Positions 48,520-61,596 of a DNA stretch of 64,000 nt are shown piece by piece. The DNA is from Pithys albifrons albifrons (taxonomy: Eukaryota; Chordata; Aves; Passeriformes; Thamnophilidae). Under the pieces are notes generated by a model. The model saw only the letters and a list, made by a program, of their open reading frames with translations. It was not told the DNA's origin and ran no database searches. The stretch spans positions 32,491,724 through 32,555,723 of the forward strand of contig NC_092463.1 of NCBI RefSeq assembly GCF_047495875.1, read 5' to 3'. Every line of letters starts with the position of its first letter. Position 1 is the first letter of the stretch. The translations under genes and the position numbers were made by a program.

Positions 48520-49075
48520 TCCCCGAGCTTTGTGTCATCAATCGGACAAGCGCCCGCAGCGAGTCACGGTCCCAGCAGGTCCATCGGGGCCGCTGCTGGC
48601 CCGGGGAGGGGGGCGAGAGGCCGTGTGTGCGCACGGAGGATGCGCGGCCGCGGAGCCGCCTCACCCGCAGAGCCGCGCTGGGAGCTGAGCTGCGCCGGGA
48701 GCTGAGCTACGCCAAGTGGGAGCTGAGCCGAGTGGGAGGTGAGCTGAGCTGAGCGGGGCGGCCCGGGGGGCTCCGCGGGCCGGGTGTGCAGCACGGACGT
48801 GCGCGGTGCCGCGGGCAGCGGAGCGGCAGCCCTGCTCGCCTGCGGATTAACGGGAATGTTCTGCGGAAAGAGGGCTTTTTTTCCCCGAGAAGGAGGCTGC
48901 AGAGGCGGCTGCAGCGGGAGGGCTGCGCGGGCAGTGCGGGGGCGAGGCGGGGATTGTTCCCAGCACTGGCGTTTTCAGCCATTTTTGCCTCAAAGACGTT
49001 TCCATCCAGGTGCCTTGCACCGAGCGGCTGCAGCACTGGGGCGTCTTTGAATGTCTGGGATGGAGAATCGGCAGC
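48520..49075 (+). promoter_or_regulatory. SCG5: CpG-rich SCG5 promoter and probable non-coding exon 1
   Basis: A GC-rich, CG-dense block begins about 1.4 kb before the first SCG5 coding exon. It contains a short tandem array of GGGAGCTGAGC (48,680-48,760) and a good splice donor (GTGGGAG/GTGAGC at 48,738/48,739) that could end a non-coding first exon. In mammals SCG5 exon 1 is likewise upstream of the coding start. No TATA box is evident. Exact exon borders need transcript data. Confidence 0.55.
48661..48760. repeat. GGGAGCTGAGC tandem array
   Basis: The motif (G)GGAGCTGAGC and variants (GGGAGGTGAGCTGAGC) recurs about five times in 100 bases, spaced by GC-rich linkers, inside the SCG5 CpG-rich block. 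Confidence 0.75.
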
Positions 49076-49907
49076 TGTGCATGTGTCACGGAAGACAAAG
49101 GGGACTCGAGGGGGGTTTGTTTATCCAAGGCATTGGAGTTACGCATTTTAATTGTTCTCTGATATGAGGGGGAAAGAAGCTTTAAGAAAACAAGCGTTCA
49201 GATTAAAATTCAGCCTCTCAAGGGGACAGTAAGTGGTGCTTGGGTGTTGGGTTTTATTGTTGTTGGCTTGGGTTTGTTTTTTTTTTTTCCTGATTAGACT
49301 ACACTGACCAGCCATTTAGTGAAAAGGATTCAAGGTAACACCTGAATTTGCTTCAGGTGGGAAAGAACATGCATGTGAAGTAGGAAGCCTTTTGTCCTAA
49401 GGCACAACCAAATTATATCCAGGTTTTTCAGCAGTTTCTCATTATTCATTTTTCAGTCAATGAAAGAATAGTGCTTGGAAAACACAGTTCCTACCTGAAG
49501 AGTTCTTAGTCCAGGGCTTTATAAAACAGCATAATAAACATGGGGCAGGGAGGTAGGGGTAGTGGAGTAGTGGTTGACATATTCTCATTAAATGAAAAAA
49601 TTGATTCATTTTATTTGCGGTGACTCTTAATGAATGTTATGAGCAACTGCAAATCAGAAAATTGACTTCTGCAGTTTGCTACTTAGTACTTCTTTTAGAA
49701 AAGAAGAACACATCCACCCTATTTCCCCCTCTGCCCTCCCAGTTTCCAGCTGGCTAGACTTTCAGCTGCCCCTAGAAGCTGTGGTAGTAACTGGTTGTCC
49801 AGTAGTAAGATCAGATGTTATTTCCACCTTGTGTACAGGACTTCTTTTCCTCTTGCCATTTAAAATCAAATTTCTTTCTTTTTCACAGCATAAAAGTGGC
49901 TACCACT

Positions 49908-50121
49908 ATGATAACTGCCTTGGTTTGCAACATGATATTTCTGCTGGCATTTGGATTGGCTTCAGCTTTTAGCCACAGCCCCAGGACGCCTGACAGGGTT
50001 ACTGAAGCAGATATACAAAGGCTCCTCCATGGGGTTATGGAACAACTGGGCATTGCCAGACCTCGGGTAGAATATCCAGCACACCAGGCTATGAATCTTG
50101 TTGGTCCACAGAACATTGAAG
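49908..50121 (+). CDS. SCG5: Neuroendocrine protein 7B2 (secretogranin V), first coding exon; partial
   Basis: The exon runs from about 49,889 (acceptor CTTTTTCACAG) to a donor GAAG/GTAGCT at 50,121. It opens with ATG at 49,908 and encodes 71 residues plus one base: a hydrophobic signal peptide ([20 protein letters not shown]) and then the very conserved 7B2 N-terminus ([47 protein letters not shown]). 7B2 is a secreted chaperone and inhibitor of prohormone convertase 2 in the regulated secretory pathway. The signal peptide is divergent and the conserved part nearly invariant, as in other vertebrates. The remaining exons, including the Pro-rich motif and C-terminal inhibitory peptide, are not found downstream in this window, so the gene continues beyond 64,000. 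Exon 2 upstream frame has no stop, but the first ATG fits a signal peptide best. Confidence 0.95.
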
Positions 50122-53100
50122 GTAGCTTTTTTCTACTTTGAGTTATGATGAATTTATTAGAATGCTTTGGTAAGAATTAATGTTTTGTTTATAGATGCAG
50201 AAAGAATATCCTGAGCATAAAATCAGGGACTTCTTCACCATGTTGTTGCTTGATCTTTGCTTTTAAATCACTATCATCTTGTATCTTCCTTAACATAATG
50301 ATTTTTGCAGAAATAGTGGGGTTTTTTAATGGACAGACTTTGCAGAAAAAGTTATGTTGTCTTAGCAGTGTCTGGTCTCTAGCACCTCAAAACAATGGGT
50401 TTACTAAAGTATATCACATATATGTTTCACATAAAATGAATGTGACCTATAGAGCCCAAATATCTTGGATTTTTAGAAACATTTCCAGACCAGAAGAGAT
50501 CAAGTGTTTGCAATGCCATGCATGATAAAGAGATTTAGGCAAGGAAATCATTCTGTGGTAAGGAATGAGGACAGGAGGCATTCGAATGAGAATTCCCATG
50601 AATCATTGGCCCGTTATGTAATTCTCAGTACAGTAAAAACATTGTTACTTTTCTGAACTGTTTGTTTGGTGGGAGTGGGAGCAGGACACAGCTCTATCTT
50701 ACATTTTTTATGATATTCAGTCACATCATATAGAATTTCCTCAGAGGATGAAGCATCAATCTCTACTCTGTTAAACAGTCCTGTGGGACTTTCAGCATGA
50801 TTGTTTCTTGTGGTGGTACTTTCTTACAGCTTTCCTTGTGTCTCAGGTACTTCTTGGTCAATGTGCAAAACCATGAATTGAGCAGCAGAAGGAACAGTGT
50901 CATGGGTTGTAATGTTTACACAAGTGTCTTGTGCTCTTAGCACAGGTGTTGGCTGACAGGAGTAGTGAGGAGGATTGAGAGGGAACTTGCTGACTGATAT
51001 TCCCAGCAGTATCCATATAAGCAATCAATTTACACTTGAGCTATAGAAGAAACAAGTACACGTGTTTTTAAATAACACCAGTACAAGGTTTCAGATTCTG
51101 AAGGATTCACCTATGGGCTTTCCACAACAGAGTCATGCTGTTATCACTAGCTAATGATTCTGTGTGCAAGTGCTAAAAAATTCTATGTGATAATAGAAAG
51201 GAAAACTGAGGGGGAAGGGAAGAAAGAGGTTTAACAATTATTACAATGTGTCACAGTAAAACAGGGTTTTCATCCTAAATACCATCATGTCTGAGCGGTC
51301 ATTTACTAAATACTCTCATGTGGCACTGTCTGCATTGGGAATTTTTGCCTGAAAGTAATGGAGAGTAGGATTGAGGATGAAATGTTTATCACTTGTGAGA
51401 AATTCTGAGCTGCCAAAAGTGTTCACTTCCAGACATTTTTCAGACTGTAGACATTTTAAAAACAGGTTCATGCCATGCCAGCCTCCTCGCCATTAGTGCA
51501 CTGACTCTTCTGGGGTGTGTTTTTTTCTCATTTTGACCAAATATTGTAGCTCAGCATTAAAAAAAAAAAAAATAAACCCTTTATCAATCAGAGCTAAGTA
51601 ACTTTAGTATGTTCCTACAGAAAATTGTTTTACTTAACAAAACATTTTTGTCAGAAACAGCTCCAGCAGCAGAGACCTGCAGCAGTGTTGATAGTTGTGA
51701 TTGCCATCACCTAGGATTCCAGAGTTACCACTGATTTTCAAAAGGCCAAGTTTTCACCCATTATATGTGTACACATGCAAGCAATGTACTGTCAGGAAAA
51801 ATTAGTTTCTGTGGCTTTGGAATTTGGAAAAAAAATTAGACTGCCATAATGTAGACAATTTTATACTAGTAGCCTGATTATAATGAAATGTTTACAAATT
51901 TGACTGATTATTATAATAACCTTTTCCATAATAAGATACTAATAATTTTATATGCAGTAAAAGTATGATTGCTATTAGTTCACAAGAAGATTTCCTAATT
52001 ATTCTCGTTTTCCGTCTCAGCTCTCTACATATTTTTGGTGTTATTTTGACTTTAAAATGCTGAAAACCAGAGAGTAGATGTGTTGCAAGGAACTATACAT
52101 GGTCATCCCCATTCCTACTCTCACATCAACTGACCTCTCCTCAAAAAAAAAAAAAAAATTAGAGCTGTCTTGGCCATAGAAAGTGAAACTACAAACTTTT
52201 TCTATACTAAAGACAACTATGGATACTTTTCAGAAAATACTTTTAGCAGCATGCGTTCTCTTTCTGAAGTGACTACAAAAATTTCTTGTTGATGGATAGG
52301 AAAAAAAATATACAGCTTGTTAAGAGAAAGAAGTTATTGCCTTTTCTTATGTTAAAATCTATAAATATATAGAGCTTTTTTCTTCTCCCTTTCATTTGTC
52401 AATTTGCCTCTTACCTCAGGACAGGCTGCTGAAATAGGAATAGAATCTAGAAAAGGCCTGATAAAAAGTTTCATCTACCAAGAAATCGCTGTGAAGGTCA
52501 AAGAGATACAAAGGCGGTGTGAGCTCTCCTCCTTTGCTAGGGCTCTGTTAGTGAAGGGGAATAGGGCAAATATGTCAGAGAAATGGGAATTTGCTGACTG
52601 ATTCCCTATGCTTGTGTACCACAGCCAGCAGATGGTGCGTGGCATGTCAGCAGGGCAGAAGCCAAACAGATCCTACATGATGAGTGTCAAGTCAATATGT
52701 TTTTAACACCCAAAGGTGCTATCTTAGGAGCAGCTGCCCTTGCTGGCTACCCAATAGATTTTCTTTCTGTACACCCCCTGATTCCTAAAAGTAATAAACC
52801 CATATTAACTACTCTAATTTCTCTAATAATATTCCCTCTCCTTGTTAATTCATCTTTTCAGAAAGCTATATTGGAGTCACTTAGCAGTGTCTATAAAAAG
52901 AAGGGGAAACATAGAAAAGCAAAACAAGAATTTTTAATGAGTAGCTGTGCTTCTGTAGTTACCGTTTAGGTTTATCACTAAAAAACTATACAAGCACTAC
53001 TGGTCAATATTCAAGTTTTCTACAAATAAGAAAAGGGCTGTATCTATGTCAAAAGAGAACAATAAAATAAAATAAAGAAATAGATTCAGTGTTCAAAACC

Positions 53101-56085
53101 ATAGAATTTAATTTTTTCTGCCTGGCAGGAATTTTATGAAGAAAGAGACCACTTTTTTTTCTCTCCCTCCTCGCATGCTTACATGTTTGTGCCACTATTT
53201 AAAGAATTCGGGGTTTGTTGTTTGTTTTGCTGAGGAAAGGAAGTGAATAGTTTTATAATGCAAATTTCAGGACTACAATACCACGCATATAAGAACAGTA
53301 AAAATCTCACTTAAACACACGGGGGCACCAGTAGTTCAGCTCGGGCAGTTTATTAGCATTTAAATTCATAATGAGAAATGTGAAATCCTATTTTCATTTT
53401 GCAAATATCATTGCCTACCATAAATTCAAAACAGCATAAAACCTCTTGTGTGATAGGTTTGTTTGTGTTTGGTTTGATTGTTTTGTTTTTATTTCTTAAA
53501 AGCACTTCAAGTGAAATTATTTTTGGTAAAAGTGCTGGCTTGAGAGCCTAGAGTCTGAAGTTTTTAATCTGTAAAAGAGGCATAATGCTGTCAACCTAAG
53601 TGACAGCATTAAATGATATCTCCTAAATCCTGATCATTTGTAGAAATAAGAAAATGTGAAAAATATGATGCCTCTTACGGAGGCTTTTGACTCTCCTGCA
53701 GAGACTGCTTATAACTACTGAGAAAAGGCTGAGATTCATTTGGTTATTTTGAAAGGAAATAAATACCTGTTTATTGCTTCAGAAAAATGTTGTTACTGTT
53801 TGCCTGACTCAAGAGAGTCTGGAATATTTTGCAAATATTTCTAACAACTGGTAGTTAATGACTTGTCAGCTCAAACTCTCTACAAATAGCACATTGCATG
53901 AAAACCTACTGTCTACAAACTTATGCAGATTACTCATGCATGTTAATAATGTCTATTTTGGTAACCTTTTAGTAAAAAGAAAACAAGTGCTGTGTTACTT
54001 TGCTGTCTGTCCTGTAACATACCTTCAAGAGTGCTACTTGTTTCCTACAAAGACAGTAAAATCTTTGTATTAGAAAGTTGCAAAAACTTTTGGTGCTGAA
54101 TGCACTCAGTCAGACTGGTGCAGAAATGGCCTTTGCACTCATTTGCTTTTGGGCTGATGTGTGCTGTTCTTACACCTGAATATCTCCGGGCTTCTATGGG
54201 CGACTAGAAGTCAATGGTTATTCTGTGATATCTGGGGGTCAGCAAACATGGCAATGTGATGGCTGCAGCCTCTTTGCTCTAGTTGACACCCTCTGGGCCA
54301 GCACTGGGGGGTGGTACTGGAGTTCTGGCGGCAATAGGGCTGAGCTGGGCAGACCTCCCACAGCTCTGCTGATTCAGGGCTATTCTGTTGAGTGCAGAGA
54401 GTCCATGTAATCATTTGGGATTTGGGTTGTTATACCTGTTCTATAGAGAAAGTCTTGCTGCAATTAAGACATAAAGTTGCATTCACATTAGGACTGCTTT
54501 TGCTGAAGCACATGTGACTTTAATCAAGCACTGTGTTATGGGCCTGACATTTAACAAAAAAAACACAAACAAAACATAAAACCCAACATCACTCTACTAG
54601 TCTCTGCTTTCAGGTTTTGTTTGGGTTGTTTTGTTTTTTTCCCAAATTACTTAAGTAGCCCAGGAAATATGATTTCCAAATTTAACATGGACATCTTAAA
54701 TTTGTAACATAAAATGGAAATGGTAAAACCACAATTTTTTATACATTAATATGGTAGATATCTTGGTTTGTAGAGGTCTGACTAAAAATACCTATTTTCT
54801 TTGTATGTTATTCTGAAAATTTTGGTGTTAAACATAACCAGAATTTGAGTACCAGGCAGTGGTGCATGTTGTGAGAGAGGTGCTCTAGAATGCTAATTTC
54901 TGAATTTAAAAGCTAATGATGGTGACAGACGACAGTGCCAAATGACAGCAGTGGCTTTTTTATCTGAGTGAGTGATACGGCACAGGTCTATGAAGAAATA
55001 GCACATAAAATGGTTATACCTCTAACTCCACAAACAGGAAAATAATTAGGTGGTATGACTTTATTTTTCTTAAAGAAGTGTCTTTGAAAATTTGACCCAT
55101 AATATCCTTGATTCCATTTGAATTTAAAACCATGACAAGCAGTGAATAATAAAAAAGCCAAGTTGGTGTTTGTGTTGCTATCTGGAGATCATACTATGTT
55201 ACCTCAATGTTTTTCACAACTTTCCTTCTTGAGGAGCAAGAGTGGGATCCAATGAAGGCAGTGGTGTTACCACTGTGGGCTCTGCCACTTCTGAATTTTG
55301 GGAACTGCCCTTCCTCTACAGACCAAGCTAGAGGAGGGCTGCAGGCACTACTCCTGTGTTCTCAGTGTGGCTGGAGAGATGCAGGGAAAATTCTCAAAAC
55401 TGGAGTACTCATAAGAGAAGCCAGTCAATTGGGCACACAAGAAGAAAAGTGTATTAATCCCCGTTTCTCTCTAGATCTCTGTTATTTGCATGTAGGTCTG
55501 ACTAAGGGACCTATTCAGATCTGAGGCTTTGAAACCTTTTCTTGAAAGTATGTCCTCTTCTTGTGACTGCAGGAGGTTCTGCAAGTGTCACATGCCTCTT
55601 CTGAGGAACCAAAAAGATAAAGTGACCCCAACTCTTAAAACCTCATACTAATGTTATGGGGTGCAGACTACTGCTACTGTTCATGAATTCATCTTTAATA
55701 GGTGCCACCAAAGGAGAAAGCTGTTTGAGATGGGACTCTTTCAGGAAAGAATGAGTGCAGGTGTGTAGGGATTCAGAAGTAGATTCTTATGTACCTAAAG
55801 GTAATTCATCAATTAGAATGGGATTTGTAGCCTCAGTTATTTTTTAGTACATTTTACTAAAGGAAAAAAATCCAATAAGAGAGGTAAGAAACATGATGAG
55901 AAAAGGGAATATGATAGCTTCTGTATTGTCTGATGCTGTATGGTAATTATGTTTTCTAGTATTGGCAGATGGTATATAGAAATTTTAAAATGAAGACGTA
56001 AAATTTTATCTACCAGTGAAATATAGTCCCAAATAATTTTAAAAATGTGCTAGTGAAGATCAGCAAAATTATGATGAGCTCTTGT
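50122..56085 (+). other. SCG5: SCG5 intron, proximal part
   Basis: AT-rich intronic sequence. Poly-A runs occur at 51,558 and 52,143. Open frames near 52,404-52,970 and 55,207-55,524 look incidental. I searched by eye for the next 7B2 exon (Gly/His-rich start, PFGNIPNIVAELTGDNIP block) and did not find it. Confidence 0.6.
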
Positions 56086-56097
56086 TTTCAAATATTT

Positions 56098-57790
56098 TTC
56101 CCTACTTGTCTTTCACGTACCTAAAATGTTTTTACACCAATGCATATGGCATGAGGAACAAACAAGAGGAGCTTGAAGCTTTGGCCCAATCCCAGAGATT
56201 TGACATCACTGGCATAAGTGAAACCTGGTGGGTTGATGAGCCCCATGACTGGAGTGCCCTGCTGGATGTTTACAGTCTCTTCAGGAGGCATAGGCAGGGC
56301 ACAAGAGGCAGAGGGGTGGCACTGAATGCAATAGAAGTGTTAGAATGTATGGAGCTCACAGTTGGCAATGGCACAGCTGAGAGCCTCTGGGTAAGAGTCA
56401 AGGGGCAAACAAATAATGTGAATGTCATTGTGGGAGTCTGCTACAGACCTCCCAGCCAGGACAATGATGTTTTTAAATTAGACTTTGAGGAATTAAGGGA
56501 CATTTCCAAGTCAACTGCCCTTGTCCTTATGGGGCACTTCAACTTGCCACACAGCTGGTACGACCTGGGCCAGAAGATTCCTTAAAATCCTGGATGACAA
56601 CTTACGGAACAGGTCCTAAGGTAGCTGACCCAGAAAGATGCCATCCTTGATCTGCTGCTTGTCAGAAGAGTGGATCTTGTGAGCAAAGCAGAGATTGGTG
56701 GCAATCTTGGCCACAGTGACCATGAAGTGATTGAGTTTAAAATCTCTGTTCATAGGAAGAAAAGTACCAGCAAAACCTCAGCCTGGACATGAGGAGAGCA
56801 GACTTCAGGCTGCTTAGGGAATTAGCAAGATCCTCTGGGAAAATGGTTTTGCATGTGCTGGGATCCATCAGTGCTGGTCACTTTTTAAACATCACCTCCT
56901 AAGGGCACAGGAGCAGGCAATTCCCAAATTTCAGAAGTCAAGCAGGCAGAGAAAAAGGCCACCTTGGCTGAACGGGTATCTTCTCTTGGAAATAAGGCAA
57001 AACCGGAAGGTGTATGCCCAGTGGAAGCAAGGTCAAGTGACATGGGGAAAATTCAGAGATGCTGATTGCCGCTGTAGGGGGAAAATTTGTGTGACCAAAG
57101 CTCAACTACAGTTGAAGCTGGTCAGAAATGTGGGGGACAGTAAAGAGTTTTTTCAAGCACATTAATTGCAATAGGCAATATAGAAATATCATTGGTTTGT
57201 TACAGGATGAAGATGGTCACCTCATAAACAGGGGCAGAGACAAGACAGGGGTGTTTAATGCTTTCTTTGCCTCTTCAACATGGGTGACAGACCAAGGGGT
57301 TCTCAGTGCCTTGAGCAAGAGCACCAGGACTGTGAGAATGATCCACTCGCAGTGGACCCTGAAACAGTGCAGGATCTGCTGTTCCAGCTGGAGTCCTACA
57401 AATCTATGGGGGCTGATGGGATTCATCCCAGAATCCTCAAGGAGCTGGCTGATGTAGTTGCAAAACCTCTCTTAATGGCTTTTGAGTGGTCATGGGAACC
57501 TGTAGAGGTCCCAGCTAACTGGAAACTGGTGAATGTTGTCCTGATTTTCAGGGAGGGCAAAAGGACTCTGGAAACTACAGGCCTGTCAGTCTCATTTCTG
57601 TGTCTGGTAAAGTTATGGAGAAGATTATTGTGGGAAAACACAATATTGAAAATCACCTGAAAGACAATGCTGTCATTGGTCACAGCCAGCATGGCTTCAT
57701 GAGAGGAAAGTCCTGCTTATCCAACCTGATTTCCTTTTATGACAAGGTAACCCACCTAGCTGATCAAGGAAGCATACCCTGGAAAACAAC
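56098..57790 (+). mobile_element. CR1 LINE ORF2 fragment, decayed, lacking 3' end
   Basis: The segment encodes, with several frameshifts and stops, the endonuclease and the first part of the reverse transcriptase of a CR1 retrotransposon. Endonuclease landmarks are YTNAYGMRNKQEELEALAQ, ITGISETWWVDEPHDWSAL, RRHRQGTRGRGVAL, VGVCYRPPSQD and MGHFNLPHSW, where the usual catalytic Asp of GDFNLP is His. Then come LLQDEDGHLINRGRDKTGVF, YKSMGADGIHPRILKELADV and, in another frame, SQHGFMRGKSCLSNLISFYD of the RT. The catalytic YADD region and 3' tail are missing. It cannot be functional. Confidence 0.88.
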
Positions 57791-60700
57791 TCTTGAAAAT
57801 AAGAGGGTACAGGAGGGATGGATGTACTTCAAGAACTAGCTGGGACTTTGAGCAAGGCAGAGGGAATTGAATGAATATGAATGGGGAAATGAACAGGAAA
57901 GTTTTCTGAAGTTCAGTGGAGCAGTGGAGAGAAAACTCGGTCCTGTTCTAGGTGATTGTTGCATCCATGCGTCACATTACAGGAGTGAAAGGAGTATTTT
58001 TCCACGAGCGCGTTAACATTGATGGAGCATTTGTACTTCTCATGCAGCTGGTATCAGTGCTGGTGAATAGTGTTCCAGTCTTTCAGTGGCACATTTATAT
58101 TTATAGGATTAAAATAGTGTCCCATGCCTTGTGGGATAAAGGAGGTCACTGTTTTCCTTTAGTTGCCCTGTTTCTCAGAGCCATGCACTACACGCATGGT
58201 CATTAGTGAGGCTGAGCTGTGGCAGTGACAGGAGTGTGCTGTTTGCTGGATGTGCTTTCCCTTCACTCTGCCGATGTGCAGTGGCTGGAAGGCAGAGTGG
58301 CAGAGGGACTGTGGCTGCCTGCTGCAGGTTGCACTGTGTTTGTAAAAAGGGTGAGCTTCTCCACACAGTGAAGTGGGAAAGCATCTGCTCAGACTGAAGG
58401 GCAAGTAAATATAGTCCATAAGATGACTGTTCAACCAAGGCAGGCATAAGAGATTGCTTTTTTCTCTTTGTCAGCAAGTGAGCTGCTGGATTTTTTTATT
58501 GTGTATACAATTTGAGTAATGAATAATAGTGACATATAAGCTACTTTTATAAATTTATTGTAAGGAGAATGGGCATTACTTTGGTCCTAACCATTTCACA
58601 ATAAAAGCCTTTTATATCTTAAATATTTGTACTGTTTGTAATTAAAACATGGGATAAAATGGAATTGTTCATTCAAAGCAAGGTCAGTAATTGTGTGATG
58701 TGTATGGTTAAGGCTTTAGAAAACACATTGAAAGGAATTTGTCCCTCTGCAGAGAAAAAGAAAATTAGTCTTTATAGTTTCAAGAAACTTTGTGTCATTG
58801 AGAAGACAAGCTGACTCTGGAATCTGGGATGCCTGATCATGTATAGTTGTAGTGTTTTTGGCTTTCCTGAGGCATGCTCTTGAATGGTTAAGGAAGTTGG
58901 CTAGATTTCCATTTTTCCATTCTTTATTCTCCTATGCTTTTTCTCCTTCCCTATTCTCTTATTTAGCAGCTTCTGTGGAGTGGTCAAAATGTGATAATTT
59001 AAAAATTTTTTCAGTGCCTCTCATTTCCTGTGCTTAATCAATCTCAGTAAATAGAACAAATAGTCCAGATTAACAAAAGATTTTGCAAAGTAGTGAAGAT
59101 GGTATTGCATCTCTGATTTGCTCACTCGGGAATCTTACGCAAATGGGATAAGGTATACCAGGCTTCCCCTGCAGCCCATATTTGCTTGGAGCTAGATGAA
59201 AATCATAAAAGTTGTGATTTTTGCTCAGGAAGAGTATTCCTCTGTGAACCCGGGAGGGGCTTGGTCACTAAGACTAGGGCATCTAGTATGACTAAGTAAG
59301 GGGCTTTAATTTTGGATCTTGGATTTCTTTACTCAGAATGGATAATCGTGATACTTTCTATTTAGTAACTCCTTGTTTAGACAGGCCAAAATACCTCTTT
59401 TCTGAATTTGTAAGTGGGGTGACTCTATCTTCACTGTGACATGGGAAATGGTTTCGATCAGACTGAAAGGCAAATTTGTCCCATTATTTCTCTTTAAATA
59501 TTATGCAATCATTTTAGACTTTTGAAAATCCATTCTCATTGACTTTCTTAAACTGACTCTTCTGGAGAACAACATTGCCTGTTTGATGTGGAGGATTTCT
59601 GCCAGCAGCATTTTGTTTCAGCTGTGTTGTACGATACCAATACATGGTTAGCTGTAGCTAGAACTTCAGTGGACTAACAGCATTTCCATCAGATGTGTTT
59701 GAGCAGGTTAACATTCAGTACTTGCACAAAACTAATTGCTCTTTGTATTTATGTTCCTCTCCCCACCCCCCCTTTTCCCTCCAAGAATAGAGTGGTTGGT
59801 TGTATGGGTGGGAGACCCATACAGACAGCATTGCTCCTGCAAAGAAATGAGTTGAAATATATGCCTTTGAATTTTTAATCATTCCAGGTATCTCTAATTG
59901 AGATGATACCAGCAGCTGATGAGGTGAGAGGCATTGTTCTATTTTTGTTTTCTACCCAGCAACAGTTCAAGACCAGGACGAGCTGATTATATATGTGCAT
60001 ATATTTTAAATGGAATCCAAAGCTTATTTATGACAATACTGACCTCATCCTAAGTGACCTAAGTTTCTAGTTTATTCTGTAGGAATGTAAAATACCTCCA
60101 CAGTCACACAGAAATCCTGCACATGAAAGGGAGCTGATTATTTTGGAGTGGTTTTTTTAGCTACTATGTGGCACAGAAAAGCCTGTTCATATAAGGAGTA
60201 AGGAGAGATGAGAAAAACATAGATTTATCTTGCCCATCCTTTCTCAGTACAAGGGTGTTTGTCTGGACTGTTCTGGATTTTTGCTAGTCCAGGTTTGAAT
60301 AATTTAACAGTGGTGTCTTCTCATGATTCCTTTGGATAGGAAATTATGAAAAGTTCCTTGATATTTAGTAGTCTTGTCTTTTTCTTTCTGCCTGAAGGCT
60401 CAAGAGACCCATCTTGTGCTATTTTTGTAGCTGACTGTATATGTCTATATCACAATATTTTGACTTGGTAGCTGCAGTGTATTTAATCCTATTAAGTTTC
60501 TTCAAATCACTAATGTTATAATACCAAAACTAATGCAGCTTGAGAGTTACTGTACATAATATCCCTCTTTGCTATATTCATAGCATTTCTTTTTTATTAT
60601 TGTAGTCTTTGCTGAGTGCACTATTTATCAAAGGTTATAAGGAATGAGTTTTGCTGATGCTATTAAATCACTCGAGTGTGCTAAATTATGGCACCAGAGC

Positions 60701-61596
60701 AGGTGCTATTGTCTCCAGCTCTTTTGGATAGAAAGGAAAAACCCTCAAGTTATCCTGGACATTTATACCTAAAGGAAACAATCCTTTTTATTAATATAAA
60801 AAGATTGGTTTGCACTCAGTCAAGGGAATTCTTGGCAGTCGGTTTAAACTTACATGTATATATAGCACACTGGAGCCTGCTAAGTACCTCTGTTTTCTTT
60901 ATAGAGGGGTTTTGGTGCCAAGAGGTCTGCACCACATGCAAGCATAGATAGGCTTCTATCTGCTGGATTGTCCCATAGTCAACCACATTGTATACAGGAT
61001 ATTCAAACATGTATTGATTATGTGATTCTGTAGTTTACAGCAGAATCAAAACCTGATGCTTTTAAGTACATATATGTAATCAGTCTTCATGTGAAGGACA
61101 TCAGTACAAAAGAAAAAATTTATGCTATACATTAAGCATTATATTAGATTAAATTTACATTATACATTTTGTTTTAATCTCATCACTAAAACATTATTGT
61201 GTTCCAAGCACCATCTTTGTTTGGACTATGGACTGTAAATGTATAATAAAGTTCATAGTGTGTATAATGCTATTCTAGTTTTAGCACTGTGTCTCATGGT
61301 CAGCTACAAGTGAAAACCTCACATAACAGAGATGTACATTATTATGGGGTACTTTTATATTTGTTACATATCTGTAAAACTTTTCTGCAACATTGCATTT
61401 ACAGAGTAAGAGACTTGTACTTGCAGGGGAAAATTAGCACATTGATTAGTTTTGAGTCCATTGTGCAAATAAAAAAAATATATGTAGGGAACAAATAGGA
61501 CTATGAAATATGGAAAGAACAAGTTCTGATGCAGACCCACACAGAGAACGGTGCCAGCAAGCAGCTGGACCTGACCAGCCACATACCTGAGAGACT
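57791..61596 (+). other. SCG5: SCG5 intron, middle part
   Basis: Nothing recognised beyond ordinary intronic sequence. A GC-richer patch near 58,200-58,400 has open frames on both strands without family resemblance. Confidence 0.55.

Noticed and set aside
48788..48805. Possible RE1 (NRSF/REST) site, GCAGCACGGACGTGCGC
   Set aside because: It resembles the two RE1 half-sites, but the spacing is shorter than canonical and the right half mismatches, so I do not claim it.
48786..49151. Open frames of 88-121 codons before SCG5
   Set aside because: GC-rich promoter sequence; frames are open on both strands and unrelated to 7B2.
52404..52969. Open frame after a good acceptor (CTTACCTCAG/GACAGGCTGC), considered as the next SCG5 exon
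   Set aside because: The translation (QAAEIGIESRKGLIKS) does not resemble the 7B2 continuation and ends without a suitable conserved block.
54211..54414. Paired open frames on both strands near 54.2-54.4 kb
   Set aside because: Short, mirror-image open frames without splice context or family resemblance.
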